This document shows, one piece after another, positions 1 through 4,800 of a stretch of DNA of 6,539 nt. Made by a program: the position numbers and the translations under genes. Position 1 is the stretch's first letter; each line of letters begins with the position of its first letter. The notes under the pieces are model-generated. The model was given only the letters and a program-made list of their open reading frames with translations, did no database searches and had not been told where the DNA came from. Origin of the DNA: Lachnospiraceae bacterium UBA1760 (GTDB lineage Bacteria; Bacillota; Clostridia; Lachnospirales; Lachnospiraceae); assembly GCA_002314775.1 (NCBI GenBank), contig DCHE01000048.1, positions 1 through 6,539 on the forward strand, in the 5' to 3' direction.

Positions 1-114
1 TTAGAGGCTATTCTTAAGGCTAAGCCAAGCGCAGTTAAGGGTCAGTACCTTAAGAGCGTTACACTTGCAACAACAATGGGACCTGGCGTTAAGATTTCAA
101 CAGCTAAGTACTAA
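1..114 (+). CDS. rplA: 50S ribosomal protein L1, C-terminal end (5' part outside window)
   Basis: This is the last 37 codons and TAA stop of ribosomal protein L1, which binds 23S rRNA at the L1 stalk and helps release the E-site tRNA; in many bacteria it also represses its own operon. The frame opens at base 1 and reads LEAILKAKPSAVKGQYLKS, followed by a TMGPGVKI block. The KGQYLKSV and TMGPG motifs are the highly conserved C-terminal signature of bacterial L1. The gene ends normally and is followed 12 bases later by an intrinsic terminator. In most Firmicutes rplA is followed by rplJ and rplL; that is not seen here. Identification is by recognition of the conserved C-terminus; the rest of the gene is off the left edge. 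Confidence 0.95.
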   Translation, partial: LEAILKAKPSAVKGQYLKSVTLATTMGPGVKISTAKY

Positions 115-126
115 TTTGCAATTTTC

Positions 127-155
127 AAAGAGTCGTCGTAAGACGGCTCTTTTTT
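127..155 (+). terminator. Intrinsic terminator after rplA
   Basis: A 9-bp stem AGAGTCGTC (129-137) and GACGGCTCT (142-150), with one G-T wobble and a GTAA tetraloop, is preceded by As and followed by a run of Ts (six from 150 to 155). The A-tract and T-tract can extend the stem by two more pairs. This is a textbook Rho-independent terminator and should end the rplA transcript, separating the ribosomal operon from the genes downstream. Confidence 0.93.
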
Positions 156-156
156 G

Positions 157-374
157 TTATGGTGACGAGCAGAGTGGCCGTCACGCTTGCGTGAACGGAC
201 ATTGTGCGACCACTAATCATAGGTAGAACATGCGAAGTGTGTTCTACCTATGTTATACACGATGAGCCAAGTAGAGCCATAGGAATGGCCCTAATTACCT
301 AAGAAAGCGACCCAGTGGTGAAAATTGACAAAAATTCGGATAAAACATCAAAAAAAAATGTAAAAATATTCACA
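157..374. other. Gene-free intergenic stretch with clustered hairpins
   Basis: No convincing reading frame lies between the rplA terminator and the next promoter. The left two thirds (about 160-300) have a base composition visibly less AT-rich than the promoter DNA and contain several short inverted repeats: GTGACG/CGTCAC (162-167 with 179-184), CCGTCACG pairing with CGTGACGG across one bulged A (178-198), a perfect 13-bp repeat (218-252) and AGxGCCAT/ATGGCxCT (273-292). The first two share bases and would compete. The right third (about 320-374) is A-rich and may act as an upstream element for the promoter. The hairpins could belong to a dispersed intergenic repeat or an untranslated RNA; no known RNA family was recognised. 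Confidence 0.5.
218..252. repeat. Perfect 13-bp inverted repeat with 9-base loop
   Basis: CATAGGTAGAACA (218-230) is exactly the reverse complement of TGTTCTACCTATG (240-252), with the loop TGCGAAGTG between. There is no T-run on either side, so it is not a normal intrinsic terminator, and it lies downstream of one already. It may be a dispersed palindromic repeat, a protein-binding operator, or the core hairpin of a small RNA. The sequence alone does not decide between these. Confidence 0.8.
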
Positions 375-403
375 TTAGCACACAATATATGGTACATTAT
401 AAT
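375..403 (+). promoter_or_regulatory. Sigma-A type promoter for the lipoprotein-cohesin-dockerin unit
   Basis: A perfect -10 box TATAAT (398-403) lies exactly 17 bases after TTAGCA (375-380), which matches the -35 consensus TTGACA at four of six positions. Upstream DNA is A-rich (about 340-368), as in UP elements. Transcription would begin near 409-412, giving a leader of about 70 bases before the start codon at 479. It is the only good promoter seen upstream of the three-gene unit. Confidence 0.75.
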
Positions 404-412
404 CAGGTAGAA

Positions 413-468
413 GCAAGTCTGGAACATCGGATATTTTCAGTAAAAAAATAAACTAAATATGTTCTTGC
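413..468 (+). promoter_or_regulatory. Possible 5' leader hairpin abutting the ribosome binding site
   Basis: In the predicted leader, GAACAT (422-427) can pair with ATGTTC (459-464), and GCAA (413-416) with TTGC (465-468) across a five-base bulge. The loop is large (31 bases) and AT-rich. The stem ends immediately before the GAGGAAG Shine-Dalgarno (469-475), so if it forms it could affect ribosome access. The long loop makes stability uncertain. Confidence 0.3.
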
Positions 469-478
469 GAGGAAGATA

Positions 479-937
479 ATGGTAAGTAAAAGATTAACAA
501 TATTATTTTGTATATCATTAGCCATAATTTCACTTACAGCATGCTCTAAAGACAAAGAGAGTGGATTGATAAACTCTATTTTTGTGGAAAAAAAAGAAGG
601 AACTCCTGATTCGTCTAATGTATCAGGTAAGATGCCCGATATAACAATAGAGAGGAGCTGCTCAGATGAGACCTTTGAGGCATTATCTGATTCGTACACA
701 TCACTTTATGAAATAAATAAAGCCGTAATGGAATATTACTATAATGCAGAGGATATTCCACAGGATGAGGAACTTGAGTCTATATTGAATTCGGCACAGA
801 AATATCTCGATATGGAAGATATGTTTAAGCAGAATCTTATATCAGAAGATGAAGTGAAAGAAATCGAAAGATCCATGTCAGAAGTTACGGATGCATTGAC
901 TACATATGCTATGAGTAATGGTATTGAAATTCATTAA
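479..937 (+). CDS. Small secreted lipoprotein of unknown function
   Basis: The 152-residue product begins with a short basic n-region (MVSKR), a hydrophobic stretch (residues 6-20) and a lipobox LTAC with the lipidated Cys at residue 22. It should therefore be exported, lipidated and anchored to the outer face of the cytoplasmic membrane. The mature part has a polar Ser/Gly/Asp/Lys linker (about 23-55), then a charged, Glu-rich region (about 60-150) expected to be mostly helical. No known domain was recognised. The start is set by the Shine-Dalgarno GAGGAAG (469-475), whose AGG core lies six bases from ATG, and by the signal peptide. It is the first gene after the promoter, and the cohesin gene follows after 16 bases, so the two are probably co-transcribed. 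A helper or accessory role for the surface complex is an inference from position only. Confidence 0.85.
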   Translation: MVSKRLTILFCISLAIISLTACSKDKESGLINSIFVEKKEGTPDSSNVSGKMPDITIERSCSDETFEALSDSYTSLYEINKAVMEYYYNAEDIPQDEELESILNSAQKYLDMEDMFKQNLISEDEVKEIERSMSEVTDALTTYAMSNGIEIH

Positions 938-953
938 GTTTTAGGGGGCTTAC

Positions 954-1886
954 ATGAAATTACATGTCTATAAGAATAGAATTCTAAAATGTGTGAGCAT
1001 TATGCTGGCACTGTTTTTTATGTTTCCAATTTGTGTAAATGCGAAAGAGAATACAGAAGCATCTGAGAATAAGGCTTTGACACCTAAGGCAAAGCCAGTA
1101 CTTAGCGTTACTGATGCGACTACATATCCTGGTGGAACAACAGCAGTTGTAATTAAACTTGCTAATAATCCGGGAATCTGGGGAATGCGTTTCAAAATTG
1201 AGTATGACAGGTCACTGTTAGAATTAGCAGATATCCAGTCTCCAGGCAATTGTGTTTTTGATTTTAACGAGGAATTAACTGGTCCCGTTGATATCGGGGA
1301 AAAGTACATTAAGGAAAAAGGTGTTGAGTTCGTTGTAGCATCAAATAAATATGATGAGAATAAGACAGAGGATGGAAATATAGTTAAGCTTGTCTTTAAG
1401 GTTAATGGTAATGCAGGTTACAGTGTTACTACTGTAAAGGCTAAGGTTGTCCAGACTATTAATGCTGAAGAGGTTGAAATAGATGTAAAAGAACAGCCTG
1501 GAAAAATAACAATTGAAGTACCATCGGATTACACTGAGAGCTCAAAGGGCATCCAGCCTATACTTGGTGAAGAAAAGAAACCTTTCTATTTCCTGTTCGG
1601 GGAACAGCAGCAGGAAGAAAAGAAACGTAAGAAAACCTCAGATGAAGCTGAAGAAGAAATCATAGCTCAAGACATAAGCCCTGTTGAACCGACTTATGAA
1701 GATGAGGACATAGTTCCTGAGAAAAATAATGAAGGTAAGATAGAAATTATAAGAGAGGAAAGGGGCACTAACAGGTTAAAGATTATTTTAAATATAATTT
1801 TAGTTGTGCTGCTTATTGGCGGTGGCGCTGCCGGGGTGTATTTTGGTGTAATTAAGAAAAGAAAGGGGGAAGGAATAAAACTATGA
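954..1886 (+). CDS. Membrane-anchored cohesin-domain protein
   Basis: The 310-residue protein has a signal peptide (about 1-30, cleavage after VNA), a cohesin-type domain (about 49-189), a charged stalk (about 191-272, rich in Glu and Lys) and one transmembrane helix (about 277-300) followed by a basic tail KKRKGEGIKL. This predicts an exported domain held on the membrane, with the tail in the cytoplasm. The cohesin call rests on the VTDATTYPGG strand, the NNPGIWGMRFKIEYD block (residues 71-85), typical of the family, the later KLVFKV strand and the closing KITIEV strand. Cohesins are beta-sandwich modules that bind dockerins. There is one cohesin, no carbohydrate-binding module and no LPXTG motif, unlike a classical scaffoldin. 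The start has the Shine-Dalgarno AGGGGG (943-948) five bases upstream. The stop overlaps the next gene's start, and that gene carries a dockerin, its likely partner. Cohesin subtype cannot be assigned by eye. Confidence 0.87.
   Translation: MKLHVYKNRILKCVSIMLALFFMFPICVNAKENTEASENKALTPKAKPVLSVTDATTYPGGTTAVVIKLANNPGIWGMRFKIEYDRSLLELADIQSPGNCVFDFNEELTGPVDIGEKYIKEKGVEFVVASNKYDENKTEDGNIVKLVFKVNGNAGYSVTTVKAKVVQTINAEEVEIDVKEQPGKITIEVPSDYTESSKGIQPILGEEKKPFYFLFGEQQQEEKKRKKTSDEAEEEIIAQDISPVEPTYEDEDIVPEKNNEGKIEIIREERGTNRLKIILNIILVVLLIGGGAAGVYFGVIKKRKGEGIKL
1865..1886 (+). promoter_or_regulatory. Ribosome binding site and ATGA stop-start overlap coupling cohesin and dockerin genes
   Basis: The purine run GGGGGAAGGA (1865-1874), an excellent Shine-Dalgarno, lies eight bases before the ATG at 1883. 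It is itself coding: it specifies the basic membrane-proximal tail (Lys-Gly-Glu-Gly) of the cohesin protein. The start codon overlaps the cohesin stop codon TGA as ATGA (1883-1886). This arrangement usually gives translational coupling and matched protein output. Confidence 0.9.
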
Positions 1887-4800
1887 AGAAGTTTTTATGT
1901 TGGATTCTTGCCCTAATGATGACGGTCTCACTGTTTCCAGTGCAGGCTTTCGCAGTTGAAAATATCAATCCGGTCATAGCTAATCCGGTTAAGGGTGATG
2001 TGAATAAAGATGGTAAGGTGGATCTTAAGGATCTGCATACTTTTAACAAACTACCTGCAGGCGCAGATAGTCTTAATGGTGACTCTAAAATTGATATCGC
2101 AGATTTTAAGGCTTTGAAGCTGCTTATGGTTGGAGCGGAGCATGTTATTACCTTCTATGATGGCGATAGAGTAATTGATGTTTTACCCGAAAGAATTGAT
2201 AAAGAGGATAACCAGCTTGGACAGATACCAGGTGTAGGTATGTCATCTAAGGAAAAAACAGTTTTAGAAGGTTACTATACTGATAAGGGACTTACAAACC
2301 GTTACTTTGCGGATGATAAGCTTGAAAATGGGGAAAATCCTATATTATACGCTAAATATGTGGATATTCCTGAAAAGGAGGAAGTGATTACTTTTTCTTC
2401 GTTTTCAAATATGGATGCAGATGCAAACATTTCATTTACTATAAAGAGAAGTGCATCTTCGCTACTTAAAGAGAGTGCCGGCAAGGCTGAGAATGACGGT
2501 AATGCAGCGAATGCCGGGGAAGCTGGAAATGCTGGAAATGCAGAAAGTGTAAGTGCGAATAATGCTGAATCTAGCGGCAACAATGAAGCTGGTATTGCAG
2601 GTGAAACAGCAAAGGGCGATGAGAATGCTGAGAATGTTGGTATAAGGGATGATGAAGAAGAACCAATCGCAGATATTGACCATGCATACTCACTTGAAAT
2701 CAAGGATGGTTCGGACCCAATAATACTTGACCGTGTAGATAATGGAAACGGTACCTATACAATAAAGGCAAAGAATGGATTCAATCCAGGCTCGACATAC
2801 GAATTAAGTCTGGCCAACGGATGGAATTTTGTTGTTGATGGAGCTGAAAAGGGTGACTCTGTTCGTTCGGCAACATTTTCTATTCATAAGGATGAGATTA
2901 CAAATCTCCAAATGAATGACAAAATCAAGTATATTCAGGATACAGAAGCCATCAGCTACACACTGGGAGACAAAACAGTTGACGTATTAAAGGACTCAGA
3001 TGTAGGCGAAAATGGCGGCTCATTTGTTTACTCTGCAGAGGGTATGAGCTTTGCTAATGGGGATATTATCTGTATTTATGTAGGAACACGTCCAGATTTA
3101 AGAGATATCAAGGATGGTCATTCTATTCTTGATCCTGCTGTTTATGTACAGGTTACAGGAGTAGAAGGAAGTACTATATCTTTTGGAAAAATAGATGATT
3201 CAAGTAAGAATTCTATCTATAACATCGTAGATAACTTCCCAATAGAAGTATTAAGATGTCCAGTTCTTGATAGAGGCGCATTAGGACATGATAATATTGA
3301 GAACCTGGATACAGATGCTTATTCACAGGCCTGGGGTTGGAAGAATGCTGACGAAGCATTATCCGAAGCCAAGAAAAGAATTGCAGTAGGTGATTTTGTA
3401 ACCTTCTATGAGGATGTTGATAACTTCTATGAAGGATATGAGCCTTCTCTTTTCGTTGCAAGGATTACAGAATATAATCCTGAAAAGGGTGATTTTACAT
3501 ATGTTGAGTCAAGTATGAGTGAACTTGATAAGAGTATGGATACATATGTAAAGACTGTTATCAGTGGTGATGCAATTGTATCTGATCTTGAGCAGGCAAA
3601 GATTGAGGCTCAGCTTGAGGCTAAGGTAAATGACAGCAACTTCGTTCAGGAAGCCGCATACATGCTTATGGATGTTGTGGCTAATTCTGAGGAATTTCCA
3701 AGTGATGTCAATGTTCCTGACCTTTCAGTTACTGATGGTAATGGCAACAGATTATCAGGAGAAGAGCTTCAGCTTCTTGGTAAAGGAAGCGGATTTGAGC
3801 TTAAGAGTTCAAAAATCAATGCAACGCTTGTTAAGAGTGGATCAGATCTTCACTTTGATGGCGGATTACAGGTAAAGATTGAACTTGAGGCCCAGTTTGA
3901 AACAGAAGCCAAAGAAGGAACTTTATGTATTGATTTATCATCAACATTTATTCAGGAAGTTGTATTAAGACCAACTATTCAGGCATCTGCAATCAAGAAA
4001 CTTAAAATACCTGTTGGTGTAAGAGTTTCTGCTGATATTGACCTGATGAGCTATACAAATCTTGGTTTTGAGGCAAATATTTATACTGTAGCACCTTCTG
4101 ATATTTTATCATGGAATAACTATCAGGATATGCTTAAGGATGAGGCTAAGGATAAGTTTGGAGATCAGTTATTAGGAGAACTCTTCCCAGGAAAGACACC
4201 AGAGTTTATAAAGAACCTGACGGTGGGAGATGTAATTAATGCAGCTGAGCTTGTCGCTAATTCATCAGTCGGGGTGGAAACAGAAGAAGGACTTGTTAAT
4301 GATGTCTGGGATGTCATTGGAAATAAGGAACTGATGAAGGGCAAGACCTTTACTAAGGATCAGATTGATCAGTTGAACTCTTCTGTAGTTAAGACATCTA
4401 TAAAGGATGATTTTAAGGAAATCACTGAATCAGGTGAAAAGAATACAATTACATCCAAGTATACTATGTCGATCCGTCAGCTTATGCAGAAGTATGCTGA
4501 TACAATTAACAGAGATACTGATTGGATAAAAATTGTTGAGCAGGAAATAGGTACAGTCCAGGCTAACATTTATGGTATTTCAATTGGTGTGGAATTCACA
4601 TTCAACGTGAGAACTGATGTAAGCCTTGCACTTGGATCAAGTATAGAATATGAGGTAGGTAAGAGATTTACCTTCTGGTTTGAAATAGGTCTGTTCAAAC
4701 CTCAGTCAGGAAGCTCGACTACTGACATTATTGATGAACGCTTTGCATTTGAGTTCTATGTAATGGGAAGACTCGGAGTAAAGGCTGGCGTTGAGGCCAG

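Noticed and set aside
157..300. CRISPR array, tRNA or known riboswitch in the hairpin-rich intergenic region.
   Set aside because: The repeats are inverted rather than regularly spaced direct repeats, no cloverleaf or anticodon arm is seen, and the region lies upstream of the promoter rather than in the leader.
325..330. A perfect TTGACA (-35 consensus) at 325-330.
   Set aside because: There is no acceptable -10 box 16-18 bases downstream (the spot reads TCAAAA), so it was not called as a promoter. The TATAAT at 398-403 pairs properly with TTAGCA at 375-380.
369..374. TTCACA as an alternative -35 box for the TATAAT at 398.
   Set aside because: The spacing would be 23 bases, too long for a sigma-A promoter.
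968..1309. Minus-strand open frame across the cohesin gene, and similar minus-strand frames at 403-699, 1852-2049, 2302-2703, 2462-2683, 3213-3461 and 6133-6432.
   Set aside because: All lie opposite well-supported plus-strand genes, have no ribosome binding site or family features, and read as shadow translations (for example Ser/Ala/Phe-rich where the plus strand encodes the low-complexity linkers).
3734..3769. D-G-N-G-N-R-L-S-G-E-E (residues 618-628) as a second EF-hand or dockerin loop.
   Set aside because: The acidic residue falls at position 10-11 rather than 12, and there is no partner loop nearby; more likely a beta-turn.
3630..3875. Plus-strand 81-codon frame inside the giant gene.
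   Set aside because: It is in a different frame from the continuous giant reading frame, has no good Shine-Dalgarno and an unusual composition, so it is a shadow.
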